DNA of 64,000 nucleotides from Oxyruncus cristatus. Taxonomy: Eukaryota > Chordata > Aves > Passeriformes > Cotingidae. This document shows positions 24,236 through 37,000 of this stretch, in pieces. The translations under genes were made by a program, and so were the position numbers. The stretch lies in NCBI GenBank assembly GCA_013399855.1, contig VXAY01002880.1:565004-629003 (forward strand), in the 5' to 3' direction. A model generated the notes under the pieces. That model had not been told where the DNA came from. It saw only the letters and a program-made list of their open reading frames with translations, and did no database searches. Position 1 is the stretch's first letter. Each line of letters begins with the position of its first letter.

Positions 24236-26047
24236 GTGAGGAAGGGAAATTGTGTAAGAAAATAATGCAGGTAACTAATTTCTGCAGACAGAATTGCTAG
24301 TGTGCAGCTTTATGTTTATTTTGGAAAGTAGACTACAGTCACAGAGCAGATAATGAAGCGTGAGGTATGATGCATTTAACTCAGTAAAATACAAAAAGCA
24401 ATTGCTTCAAGTTTTAGAAGCTGAGAAAGAAAAATTTCTAATAGACCTGTTTTTAGCAAAAAATATTGATGAATGGATCCTGTGACTTTTGGTTTTTTGT
24501 TTCTATTAAAGACTTCTTATGAGTGCAACAAAATACAGATAATTGAACTGAATTTTAATAGAAGTATTTTTCTACTTCCATGTGGGGTGATGAGTTCATA
24601 ATAGGTTGCTAGTCCTAGGTAAAACAAAAAAAGGAACATAGTGACACTATGGATAAAGATAGATGCTATTTAAGCATAATTAATAATAAGTAAAAAGTTC
24701 TCTGTGAATAGTTGTTAGGCAAAATAGAGAAACAAAGGTGCAAAGTAAAAATTATTCTGTCACATAAAGAATACATATATGTACATGGTGAACATTTGAA
24801 GATAGTTAAACTTTGCATCATATGACTGTCACTTTGTGACTGAAAACTGCTAAAGCTGAGTAATAGTTTATGTATATTTATATATATCAGCTAGGGAAAT
24901 AAAGATCATGTTGATGGGAGTGTTTAGAAGACTGAAAAATCAACTTTAAAACTAAACTTTACTAATTTAATTCATTAACATTACAGATTGTACTAGTGCT
25001 TAGTTCTTTCCTGTTATTAATCATCACTATTACACCTATGAAATGGTTAGTCTTTAGTATTTGTATCTTAAAATTCCTCATGTGTATACAATCCACAAAG
25101 CTGATGCTGTGCAGTGACCACTGATGACTGTAGGTGGTCACTGAGGTCAAGGAGATCAGTCATAAGCATTTTTAGGAAAGAAGTATGAACAAAGGGGTCT
25201 TCTATTTTATTTAACTTGCTTTTGCCTGAGGTTTTTGTGGTATTTGAATTCCCCCTAAAACTAGGAAGTTTGCTCCCAACACTCCTTGTTTCCTTTTTTT
25301 TTTTTTTTTTATTACTCACTGTTCTTGTGTATTTGGCAGGATGCCCCATCAATCACTGTCCTTTGTGCTAGTCTTGTCTTGCAGCTTTCTAATACTTGGA
25401 TGTCTCTTAGGAACTACTATATACAGCTTTGCACCTTCCATGGTCACATTGCTCACATACTTATGCAAAACCTCTTGTGTCTGACCGTCTTTTTTTTTGT
25501 TGTTGTTGTACTGTGTTGATTCACTGTCTGTAATGAAAGCATCAAGAAGAACAGAGACTATTTAAGTAGTCTGATGAAAACTAATTGTAGAGTGCTGTTC
25601 ATCAGGCCTGAGGAAACGCTCAAACAAATGGGCTATTTAGTCACACATCTAAACGTAGATTTAACAAAGTTCATGTGCCTACATTAGAGACAGATAGAAG
25701 GTTATTTTCTTTCTTCCAGGGCCTGGATCTGATGGATGAGGGTGAATCAGCTGAAGACTGATCCAAATGGAACTTGAATATATATTGCAAGTCTAGTTGA
25801 TATCAACTTTGGAGGAAAAGTCTCTTTTATGTTTCTTTTTTTCAATGCTAGTGTTATGAAAGTATTTCAAGTCAATTGCTCTTCTATATGTAGACTGTAG
25901 TGGTAGTGAAAATGGCATTTCTTTCTCAAAAAGATGTGATGGCCTGAAATTCTTACATTAAATTTCAACCTTCTTGGTTTGACCAGTATCTTCCTTTCTT
26001 AGAATTAGACTTTTCCATTTTACAAAAAGATGGGAAGCAACACTTAC
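24236..26047. other. AT-rich stretch, probable intron
   Basis: It contains a poly-T run of nearly 20 at about 25292-25310 and a (GTT) run near 25498. No gene or repeat family is recognised. Confidence 0.4.
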
Positions 26048-26165
26048 ATTTTGACTAGTAATTCCATCTGTATCATGTTTATCTGTGAAAAACTCTATTA
26101 GCTTTTTCTGCATTTTCAGCAGCTCTTCACATGACAGTTGTTGAACACTTTGTAGTCTTGTAAGC
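26048..26165 (-). CDS. Exon of unidentified minus-strand gene (118 bp), best single exon
   Basis: The acceptor is cagtttctttcatcttaag and the donor AAT/GTAAGTG. The exon begins with one base that completes a codon (phase 2) and ends in phase 0. The other two frames stop early. It encodes LTRLQSVQQLSCEELL, followed by KMQKKLIEFFTDKHDTDG and then ITSQN. The first part has the charge and leucine spacing of an amphipathic helix. The DKHDTDGITSQN stretch resembles a degenerate EF-hand loop: acidic or polar residues at positions 1 and 3 and isoleucine at 8, but no glutamate at 12. Its first base joins GG from the exon at 32118-32165 to make glycine. The protein family is unknown to me. Confidence 0.55.
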
Positions 26166-28929
26166 CTTAAGATGAAAGAAACTGACTTTTTATTATTATG
26201 TGGCAATGAGTTTTGACAGAGTTAACTGAGCTTGAAGTTCTCCAAATGTCAGTTTCTGAATGTTCCTACTTTATGATCAGGATGAAGGTATTTAGGGGAA
26301 ATGGGTGCCACCCAGACAATGTTAAAACAAAAATTATTTCTTTGACTTCAGATTGCTCAAAAACAGCTCTAGTTAATTTTGTTTGAATTATTTTTTTGGG
26401 TTTTTTTTAAGGTGCATCCTTTTATAAAGTCAGGTTATGCAAATGATTCTTTTGAGATGAAGGGGTACATAATAGATTTAGACTTTGCTGTTATTTAGAG
26501 AAAATTATTAAGAACACATTGCATTTCTGATCAGCTAATTTGGAAGGTCTGTTGCACTAATGGGCTGTGACTCTTTTCAACTGCGAAATATTTCTTTTTT
26601 AATTTTTTTTAAAGAAAAAATCTCAAAGGAATAGAATAATATATGAATATTTGTTGTAGCTCTCACTATATAATATGTGTGGAGGAATTAGATTTTATTA
26701 GAACAACTGAAAAGTTATAAATTTATTATAGATATCAGCATTTTACATCTGTAATACTATGTAAATAAAGTATCAACATAAATTCTTACTGGTGATGTAT
26801 TGATGATAATAATTTTTACAGAATGTTGACAGTTTGAACATTAGAACTTTTCCTATTCTTCTTTTCCCATTATTTTTTCTTGCTATTGTATTTTTCTTGC
26901 TATGGTAAAGCTACTGCTATCTGATTATACTTCATATAATTTCTGGTTTTTAATTTTACCTAGCAGAACAATGGACAGTTGAATTTTAACATTTAAATAT
27001 ATTAATATACAATAAAGTTGTATGAATAGTGATCTGATATAAGTTTTCAGGAGGTGAAAGCAATTGAACATATTTCAAAATAAATTCCCATTTATGGAAC
27101 ATCTGTGATAACAAAACCATGATTCCTTAACTCCCTCAGCTCATCGTAAATCTGCAAAACATGCCCAATTGTCACCGCCAGATAGAAAATGTAATATGTG
27201 GGTGAAATATTTCCAATTAGCAATACATTGGAGATTTTTTTGTTGTTGTTTTCAGAAGTATGCTTTTTAATAATCTAGAAATTACTGGAATGTTTCCAGC
27301 TTTGAAATATTTTTTAATCACCAACCCCTCCCCCCCCGATCATAGGATTAGTCCAGGTAAATCCTAAACTGAGTAGAGTAATGCACAGCTTTGCCAATTG
27401 ATGTCATGCCAATATTCAGAACTACTGACTTAAGTATTTTTGAGTATTGTATACATTAGGGAAATAAATTGAATCTGTAGGAATTCAGGTAAGCATTTAC
27501 AAATGATAAATAAAATGTGCTGTCATCAACACAGAGGCGATTTAAGAACTAGTTAAAGTGAGATAATTATAGATTTAACCTAGACACTTGCATTAAGAAC
27601 AAATTTTCTGTTAGAGGAGTACATAGGTGACTTGTTTGCAGAAAGTGGTACTATGTTGCTTTGGTTGGATTTTTTTTTTTTTTTAATTTTTCATTTTTTA
27701 TTATCCATGGATTAATTAGTTAAACTCAAAAAGTAAGGTTGTGCTGATGATACTTAAAAAGATGGATGGTGTGATAACTGTAGAAGAGGCTGGAAGAACT
27801 AAAAGGCTGGAAATGCAAAATAGAGACAAAAATGTAGTAACAAAAGCTTTATGGAGCTCCTAGAGATGAATTGTAAAAATTTTTGAAAAGAAAGACCAGC
27901 TAAAAAAGAGGAGTAAACAAAGGAGGGTCATAGCAATTTGTCTATATCAATTAATCAGATAATTTCTGAAGAAACACAAATAATAACTTTAGGAGAAACA
28001 TATTTTAGGGTTTTTTTAGACATATGGCATCTGTATGGGTACTTCTAAGACTTCATCTAGAACACTGTATACCATTCTAGTTATCTTGATCATGGGAAAC
28101 ATGAAAAAGGTAAAGAACTCTTACCAGAGAATGAAGAGTGAACTTTATGAAAAAGGATTAAAAAAAAACTTGGCTTCTGTAACCATCAAAATGAAGAATG
28201 AGAGGAGATCAGATTGTTCTCCACAAATATATCACAGAAGAAGGCAGAAGGTAGGAAGAACAACTGTTTAAACTGAAGGACAGTGTTGGCACAAGTGTAA
28301 TGGCTATAAATTTGCCATAAACTTGACAGGCTACACATTTAAAATAAAGGTTTTGAACCACTAAAGAATAAGTAAGAAATAAAAAATATCTTTTAAGATA
28401 AACCTTGATCACATTAAATATAAATTACTAATTAATTAAATTATTTTGTATTTTGTCATTTTAACTTTTAAACAACTTTTATGGTAAATTAAATGATATT
28501 TAAAATTTGCATTCAGAGTGACTATATATTCCTGTGCTGTTTTAAAGAGATTTAAACTGAGAAAATGGATAATTGGCAAATCCATAGTAGTTAGAATTTA
28601 ATAACCATTTTTCCTAATAAAAATCCAAGAGCTTGCTAAGGTCTTGTAGGAAGGAAGAGAAAGGATTTAGTCATAATTTTTTAGCTAAATTCCTATTCAA
28701 TTCCTACTTGGGCAACTGTTGTTTCTGAAAAAGCCATTTAATTTTCGTACTGTAAAGCTGACATGAGTTCAGGTATATACATCCTGTAATCTTGTAGGAT
28801 TACTTTTTCCTCTCTTCTTTTTTTCCTTTTAACTCTTAGTTAATTTTTCATCTTGGACTGTAAGACATATTATGGATATTTTAAACAGTGCATACATATG
28901 ACACGGGGAAACCTTTTTCACAGTCTTAC

Positions 28930-29017
28930 CTAAAACCTGACTTAAGGTTGCAATTTCCAATGCTTGTATTTTATCTCTTGGAAAGCAACGGAACAGAAAT
29001 CTGTGTGTTCCTTCAAA
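28930..29017 (-). CDS. Candidate exon, out of phase with the main chain (88 bp)
   Basis: The acceptor (gattggttttgttcag) and donor TTTTAG/GTAAGAC are good. Only one frame is open over the whole segment, starting FEGTHRFLFRCFPRDK and ending in phase 1. It lies between the exons at 32118 and 26048, which join to each other in phase 2, so including this segment would break the frame. It may be chance, an alternative exon leading to decay, or part of something else. Confidence 0.2.
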
Positions 29018-30966
29018 CTGAACAAAACCAATCAAAATCTTTTGAAAAGGTTCTACAGAAGCTAATGTATGATGAAAATTTAACATTATAAAAAGGCCTG
29101 ATATTAGCTGCCTCTTTAAGGAACCATTATTAATATATATAAATTTTCCTATTCATTCCTTTGGCTGGGTAACTGTGACCAGTATGATCTTCAATAAACT
29201 TTTAACTTATGTGGTTTGAAAAGCTGGCAGATGAGCACAATAAAAATACCATCACAGGCTTTTTTTGAGGCCTTCAGATACTATCTAGACTTTGAGATTG
29301 CCAAGTAGGGTAACATGGCATATGGCATTTGTAAAAGGCCATATGCCAATGCATACATTGTCTGAGATGTCTGAAAAATGGTGATTTTTAGGCAACTGTG
29401 ACAGAAACGACCTGATTTCTTTTCAATACTAACTTTGATTCATCCTTCTAATTTGAAGTACCTCTAAAATCTGTATCATGTATGTGTTCTGGGATGGATG
29501 ACTTTACCAGATAGGATCCCATTGTACTATGTAGTCCATTAATTTATGAAAAATAACAACTTTTGGATAATATTCTTCTGTTTACACTGCAATATACAGC
29601 ATGTGAATAGGTAAATAATTCTGACAGAAATAAATTGGTCACAAAATAGTACACATGGAACAAGCAGGTCATTATTAGTTGTCCAGACTACCACTGCGTG
29701 TGTCTGGATAAATTCAGTGCCAGTTTTCTAGAAACTTCAGGCATTGAACCCTAAAGGGTCCAAAACAATGCTTTACTATCTTATTGGATAGGAATGTAAC
29801 TAATTACTGAAAATCTTGGCAGAAATTATCTTGGAGGCATGTTAATATTGCATCAGGACTGAGGTCTTGAAAGTTTCAATACTGGCATTGAATTGTTTTG
29901 TGTTTTTACTTCCATCAATTTGTACTTTCACTTACATGAAGTGGACTGAGATCAACCTATACCTGTCCATACCTGTGTGTACTTTTCAAACTTTTATTTA
30001 ATTGTTGCTTTCTGACTTATTAGAAGGGAAATTTAACTAGTAAGTTAGAGAATAAGAGAAGTCATAAAAGACTTGAAGTTCATGTTTTCTTAAGTCACAG
30101 AAAACAGAGAGAAAAATCCTGAAATATATTATTTAAAAAAAAAAAAAAAGATAAACAAATTGTACTTTACTTTGATCTTTTCTTTAGTTTCCATAGTGGA
30201 AATCAGTGTTGTGACCATGGATTATTTTGATTTGGCAAAAGTGGAATTTTCTTGCTACATAAGTTTTACCTTATAACAAAATAATTGTACCGGCCCACAA
30301 TGCTGATCAGTCTTAAACTGTAGACATCTGCAACCGAATGTGTTTGTCTATACTGTCAGAGTTATTGCAGGTATAGCCAAGGGTATAATTCACCTCACTA
30401 AATGTAGGTATTATAGAACATATGCCACGAATCGGGCAATCGAATTGCACCATAGCTTCTACTGACTTGCTACAAGATATAAAGTTAACAGGATCAAGTA
30501 TAAGATGTTTCTGAATGTATAAGATATGTATTTTATGTTGGTTGTGATAATGGCAACTCATTGTATAACTGCAGTATTTAGTGTCCCTCAAGTATTAACT
30601 AGGTGAATAATTCAGATAATCCTATTCATTTTTTTCTTAAGAAAATTTTAACTAAGCTATTCAAAGGAAAGCCCTGATTGTTTGCTCAGTGTGAGTGTTG
30701 TTGTTTATCTTCTGCCCTTACAAATTATTCAGCAGGTTAAGATGCAAAGTGCCATAATTTAATAGCATGAAGTCCTTCTGCTTCAAAAGTTTCCTTCTGT
30801 ACTCTCTACTCCTCTGCCAAAGTGGTCCCCCAAGCCATATTTGAAATACAAATTTACACTTTCTTTCAGTTAAGTTTTAGAATGCCTGCTGGTTGGAAAA
30901 TAATTTAAACCAGGATTTAAAAAGAAAATTAAAAGGAAGTGTTTAAAATTTTATATATGTCTATAG

Positions 30967-31122
30967 GGCATTCTGCCAGAAATACTGAAACCATGTGAAT
31001 ATGAAGAATGTTTAGAAGTTTATGGGATAAAGAAGCCTTTCAGTTACACAATAAATAATATATCTGAAGATTGGCAAGTTAAGCATTCTTTTCTTCAAGT
31101 TATTAATTTAGGAAATTTCTGA
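30967..31122 (+). CDS. Candidate plus-strand open segment, 51 codons to a stop
   Basis: After an acceptor-like 'atatatgtctatag' the frame reads GILPEILKPCEYEE and on through LEVYGIKKPFSYT to a TGA at 31120. The composition looks protein-like. There is no good donor before the stop and no phase-compatible partner was found, so it could only be a terminal exon or chance. Confidence 0.15.
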   Translation, partial: GILPEILKPCEYEECLEVYGIKKPFSYTINNISEDWQVKHSFLQVINLGNF

Positions 31123-32117
31123 TCTGAAGGTCTGTGGTCATCATCCAAAAGTGAGTCATCTGGGTTCTTTGGGAGGTTTCTTATCTATCTGAATAAACCT
31201 ACCTGCTTTTGCAGACTCTTCACTCATCCTCATCTGATCTTGGAATACTCATGAGGTTTTATCTCAGCACAAATTAAGCCTCAAGGAAGCTATGACATTT
31301 TAATATACAAGTTGTATCACCATGTTATGCTTCTAGGGTTTGGGAGTCATTTTCTCACCTCAGAGTTAGTAACTAGTGAAAGAGGCCAATACCATTCTTG
31401 AATTTTATTTTTTTTTTAATTAAAAATTCAAAAAGCACATAAGAATATGCAATTCTAAATAGACATAATTCTCTATATATGTTTAATTCTTAGTTTTACT
31501 CCACTGGAAGCTCTGTGAAGCAAGATTTTTCTTGACTTGTCAGAAAAAAGCAGTTTATATTCCTTTAACTCAGACTCAGGCATTGCAGTGATCCACATCA
31601 GATAGTATATCCTGTCATGTTTTGTTTTCTTTTCAGTTGTCTGTCTGGACTCCTCTCTCACCAACAGAGAAGCTGTAAGAGAAGCCATAAGGCTATGCTT
31701 AATCTACATAAAACAATTTTGCATTTCATTTTAAAACTCAAATCTATCTGTCCAAACAAACAAGATACTATGCTCGGCCTGAAAGAGAGCTGCACAACAG
31801 TACTGAAGCAACACAGTAGACATCTGTGCACTACACTGCTACTAGGTAAAAACCCAGAATTACTTTGAGATAGCTCTAGAAATTTTTGTTGTGTTAATGT
31901 AATGTTTTAAAGTTCTAATTACTCCCAAAGATATTTTGACCATGCCATCCCATTAGTTTTCTCAGTTCAATAAATGAATCTCTCAGGCTTTGTTTTCACA
32001 AAAAATTAGGGAAGGGAAGGTGATGGGATTTTTCTTTTTTCCTTTTTTTTTTGTTTTCTTCATACTGACTTATATATTCTGACTCTTAGCCCCTGGAAAG
32101 GAAAACAGAAGACTTAC

Positions 32118-32165
32118 CCGATATGAGTTTGCTCAGCTATGGATGTTTGACCTTGATGGAGTTTT
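32118..32165 (-). CDS. Exon of unidentified minus-strand gene (48 bp)
   Basis: The acceptor (atctatcttatttccccag) is the best in the window and the donor is CGG/GTAAGTC. The only open frame starts with one carried base and ends with two, reading KLHQGQTSIAEQTHI. The first A joins AG of the exon at 49383-49440 to give arginine, and the final GG joins G of the exon at 26048-26165 to give glycine. An antisense open frame also crosses this spot on the plus strand but has no usable donor. The family is not recognised. Confidence 0.5.
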
Positions 32166-33099
32166 CTGGGGAAATAAGATAGATTGCAATTGTGCACTAA
32201 AGTGAAAAAGGTTGGTCTGTTTCCCCCTCCCGCCTCCCAATTCACTAGTGATGGAAATGCCAAAATACATTTTAATGAACTGGTTTTCATGTTTACCTGA
32301 TTATTTTCTTTCCCCAGTTATGTTGAACATCTAAACAATCTGTTCCAGGAGAATATTGCTGTGATATTTTCTTAACGTTTTGCCAGGTAACTCAGGGTCT
32401 TTATTGGCTTCATAATTCAGCACTCCTATGAGCAAGAACATTGTAGGCTGGTAAAATGTACAGTTTGATGATTTAACATTCACTCTAAAAAATCAAACGG
32501 TCACAATCACACTATCCAATAGTTCAAAAACGGCAGTCTGTCCAGGCAGCTGAGAAAGTATGTTCTTACAATTACAATATCTCTAACATTCCAATGTCAG
32601 ACTAGTGGTTGGAAAAAAAACCTTACAGATGCATGAGATTAAGTTTGGGCAGAATAGTTAATAGAGATAAAAAAAAAGAGTGAGGGTGTGCACACAGGAC
32701 AACCTGATTGGAATCTGGTTATCCCAGCATACTTTTTGTACTTGTATTTTCTGTATTCTGCTACAGTACTGATGCAAATTCCGTCATATTTGAAATGATA
32801 TGAAAGAGAACCAAGCTATGAAATATGGTTTTTCATCTGTTCTTGCTGTGATCCATTCAAAAGTCTAATATCTCATACATAAGGCTAATACAGGCCACAG
32901 TATAAGGAAGAAGTCCATGATTCTTAATGTATAATTGCTAAGATACAAAGGAAGTCAGCAACTCTCAGTTTTCTGAAGAGTAGTAATGATACTCTAGCAA
33001 GTTATGGAAGATATTACTTTTAAGGAGTAGTGAAAATTATATTTTAATATTAAGTTCATATGCTAATATCTCTCTTAAAATATATCTTGAACTATGGCA

Positions 33100-33860
33100 G
33101 GAAAGCCTACCCCTGATAAGACCTAAAGTCCAACACAATGCAAGCTATCAGCTGCTGGCACCAGGGTGCCAGTCTGGGTGTTATAGGATGCTAAGACCAT
33201 CCTGGTCCACCAGACTTCAAATACGCATCTTGCTATTGAAACTGGATTTGACAGATAAGCTTGTCTGCTGGCTTGTAGATCTGTGACTAGCAGTCAGTCA
33301 CTTTACAGTATAAAAGTTCAGTCCCCTTGCAGTCAGATTCTTCTGACATAATCCCTCTTGGGGTGTGTGTGTGGAGATTTGTCCCTTGGCTGGGGAAGCC
33401 CTCCAGGGATACTCCTCGAGGCTGAGAGAAAGAGATATCCTCATGAACATTGGTCTGGATGAGTTACATCAAATCTCTACTTAATTATTTTTTCTTTTTG
33501 CTAGCTTTAATATAACTGCTTCAACAACTACAGTGAACTATACTACTTTATGCTATATTATTTTCTACTAGTAGATTTTTAGCATTTATATTGTGTAGCA
33601 AATAGTTCCGATTAAGATATTTTGTCTGTTCACTTGTTTGCTAATTTGTCATAATAAATAATTCATTTATATAAATATATCTGCTTTGCCATCATTAAAA
33701 ACTGTGGGGCAAAGTGGTTTAATCACACCTCTTTAATTCCTCTAAATTTAAGCTGTTAACAGTCCGAAGCTCAGATAGTATTCAGTCACACCTAAATCCT
33801 TCTCTGAGAAGGAATTTAGAAAGCAAAGGAGTCCTTCCTGTGTCTCGAGACTCACCGGCA
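33100..33860 (+). mobile_element. ERVL-type solo LTR, plus orientation
   Basis: Several stretches match an avian ERVL LTR that I recognise. They are 'cagctgctggcaccagggtgcc', a TATA box in 'cagtataaaagttcagtcc' near 33306, 'ggagatttgtcccttggctgg' with 'ctgagagaaagagat', and the far end 'aaaggagtccttcctgtg' with 'gagactcaccggca'. Order and spacing follow the LTR from U3 to U5. No gag or pol is apparent on either side, so it is probably solo. The ends are approximate and no target duplication was found. Confidence 0.75.
33306..33318 (+). promoter_or_regulatory. TATA box of the LTR
   Basis: AGTATAAAAG within the LTR U3. It would start a plus-strand transcript, opposite to the proposed host gene. 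Confidence 0.45.
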
Positions 33861-33913
33861 AGGCTTTGTTTTTTAATCACTTTGTCTAAGCCTTCCACTC
33901 CCTCCCATGACAG

Positions 33914-34018
33914 GACGAAGCAATTTTATACAGTGTAGCAGAACACCTCAAGATACTTGGAAAAGATATGCACATGACAGTCTTTTCAGAAGACTGGGAA
34001 ACCATGAGGCTGATGAAG
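33914..34018 (+). CDS. Candidate plus-strand exon of 35 codons next to an LTR
   Basis: A long pyrimidine tract (gccttccactccctcccatgacag) precedes GAC at 33914, and AAG/GTAGTG follows at 34018. The frame is open, phase 0 to 0, starting DEAILYSVAEHLKILGKD and ending SEDWETMRLMK. Codon content looks coding. It lies about 50 bp after the LTR and on the opposite strand to the main gene. It could be a relic of a retroviral or captured sequence, a separate gene, or chance. The donor is weaker than those of the minus-strand chain. Confidence 0.25.
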
Positions 34019-37000
34019 GTAGTGCATATATTTTTTTCCCCTGTGATATGAATGACATTAAGTAGTAAACTCATATTAAAAAAAACCCTAATCAAGTACT
34101 GCTGAATTTCAAATCACTTATCTTCAGTTCATTTACTTTGATGTATGTGACAGTGGTTTTTTTTAACTCTAACATCAGTCTATATCTAAAAAACCCTCAT
34201 AGAAGTGATCTCGTTTTAGGGAAATCTTTGTGTGTAATTGTCAATTAACAGTCACAATTTTCAATTAATTTTGAACTCATTCACTCTACAAAACCTTTTT
34301 CAGATGTTAGTCTAGACTTGTTTTAATGTAACTTTAATAAAATGCTTCCTAGTCAGGTTCTAATTTTCAGTGAGCACTAAAAGGACTATAAATTGTTCCT
34401 ATTTGATGCGAAGGAAATGTGTAACACATTCTGTGTTTTCTCATCAGTGTTTGTTTTTCATTCATGGTGACATAGCAATTTATATACAGCTTGGAAGAGG
34501 TTTTGTTGCTGGAAAGATAGTAATTTCCTTTTTATGGTAAACGTGAAGAAAAAAAAATGGTAGGAAAAGCTTTGTTTGCTTTTGAAAGGTCATGCCCAAT
34601 GAAAAAATCCATCTCTGGTGAATCAGATTACTAATCTGTGAAACCGATTTATAGCAGATACTGATTTTTAGAAGAAAAGCAATGATTTTAGGGAAGTTTT
34701 TCACTCCTCTAAGGTAAAGGTTTTCTGTCCAAAAGATGGTTTCATGGAGATAGCTTTTTAATTTATTTGTAGCTTCCGATGTTGTTAAAGTTTGGCTCAT
34801 GCATCGGAACTGTTTTTTATTCATGGAGATTTGTGAATTATTTGCAGTTAAATGGCAATTTTTAAATAGACACATTAGCATTACAAAACCTAAAATAGCT
34901 ATTGCAATCTACTAAAATTGCTTTAAATCTATTCATACTAGAATTCATGCTTGAAGTATATCTATTCTTATTTTCAAAAGTAATTTTTAAAAAGCAATGT
35001 AAGTTATGTAAGGATTAGAGATGTTCAAAGATTGGAATACACAGATTCTTAAGTCTTTAATTCTCTCAGACAATACATTATAGATTTTCAAAATAAATCC
35101 TTTTGTGAGAATATGTAGCTTTGATGAAAGCTAGAATAAGAGGCAAAACAGATTTCTGGATTATTCATATCACAAAGGTTCAGAGCCAAAAGTCTCCATT
35201 GGTCTGTCAAATTTATTTATATCTTATAGTATTATCCCAGAAAAGCAGCTTCAGTTTGCCGGCAAGATTATTGTTTCAAGAATATCTGACAGGTTCAAAT
35301 ACATGTATGTGAATAATACATTACTAGGTATATCATGTCTTTAGGTATTCAACATAATTTTTAAGCTATAAACCTAGTTTCTCTTAATGGGACACTTCAC
35401 ATGTAACAGCTTAGGAATACCATATGTCAAACTTTGACAAATTTCAGCAATAAGTAAATCTTGCAACTGTGTTCCCTTCAGTCTTGGTAACTGGAATTAT
35501 TAAGGAAAAAAATAATTCATTTTATGTGGTTTTTTTCCTACCTTTTCATGGAAAGCTGAAGCAAAAGAATTTTGTCTCATTTATGAAGTGACAGCCATTC
35601 AAACAGATACATTTGTTTTGTATGTGGTAAGAGAAAATACATGAAAGTATAAATTGAATAAAGGTTTTATCAGCATAAGCACAACATGACATCAGTCACA
35701 AGTGACAAACCCTTTAGTCAGCCTTAGAGGTCATCCCATGTATCTGTTAATGAAACCTGGAAAAGAAACCTTACCCTGGCAGTTTTTTAGTGCTGCATGT
35801 GTTGTATGTTGTCTCAGAGGCTTAGAATAGTCTGATAGCTAGAAAAGTTGAGTGGGTAATTGGAACACAGATGAGTGTGTGAAAAAAAAGGCCTGAAAAT
35901 TTGGGGAATGATAAAATATATTTTAATTAGAAAAGTTGCAAATTAATAGAAATTTGAGTATTATAATTTTACCTCTACCACTAATTGAAATAATCTTCTC
36001 CAGACACTTGTGTAATTTTACTGCCATTAGAAGAATGCCTAATTTTGTCCTTCTTCCATTACATGAATTTAACCATGAATTTTGATGAACTGTATTTTTA
36101 GAAGCTTCTGCTGACTAAGCACTAATGAGAATTTCTTGCTTAAATGATATTACTTTATATTACTGCTAATATTTCCTTCTCCACTACTCTTTATGTTTGG
36201 CTTTTGGTTTTCATACATTAACACTATGTTTCTAAATAAGGATATGCAGAGACCTAGCATTATGTATATTTTTAAATGTCATTCACATCTCAGGTAAAGT
36301 CAAGTTTTGGTAGTTTCCCAGGTTGATGATTTGAAGACAGGTTATACATTTTGGAGTTGGATGGTTATCTTTTCTAGTTACAGTCTGAAGTAAACATGCT
36401 AACCAGCACAGATGCTTGAGATTTTGCAAAGAAAATACATGCGTGGTCTGAAGCATACTGTAAAACATACTGTGTTAGAAGAAAATTCTAAATTCAAAAT
36501 TTTTAACTTTAGAAGGAAAGGACAAATACAAATAACAGTAAATTAAACTAGTTAAAGATATGTGTATAACTAAAAATGAAGTAGCCTATCATTTGCTTTT
36601 ATACACTGTACAAGAAAACAGAGTATTTGGTAGTGTGAAAACTAAATTTTAGAATTAACTACATCAGATGATGACAATGTCAAATATTATAGCTGGAACT
36701 TTTAAAAAGTATAATAACTTCATGACCAATACAAATATTTTCAGTGGGTTAGTTATGATAAAATATAACCACCTCTGTATTCACAATGACAGCTTACTGT
36801 TAGGGTATACATTAAAGATTTATTTTGTACTGGAAATTGTATAGTTTTACATTTGTTGTCATTTCCTAGCTAACAGAGAAATGTGTCTGAAATTGTTATT
36901 CTGTTTCTATAGACCATCCATTAAAACAGAGGAAGCAAGTGCAGCATTCAGTTTGATTACAGTCTATCCATTGAATTTCTAGGAGAAGGAATTGTTTGTG

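Larger units (their letters stand above)
26166..32117. other. AT-rich stretch, probable intron
   Basis: Mostly featureless. It includes A/T-rich runs near 26580-26620, 27670-27700 and 30130, and the weaker open segments at 28930-29017, 30313-30591 and 30967-31122 listed separately. Confidence 0.4.

Noticed and set aside
32093..32210. Plus-strand open frame with a protein-like translation
   Set aside because: It is antisense to the better-supported exon at 32118-32165 and has no usable donor before its stop.
33848..33900. Minus-strand donor CCG/GTGAGT with a short open frame
   Set aside because: The donor lies in the end of an LTR, the acceptor is poor and the phase does not fit the chain.
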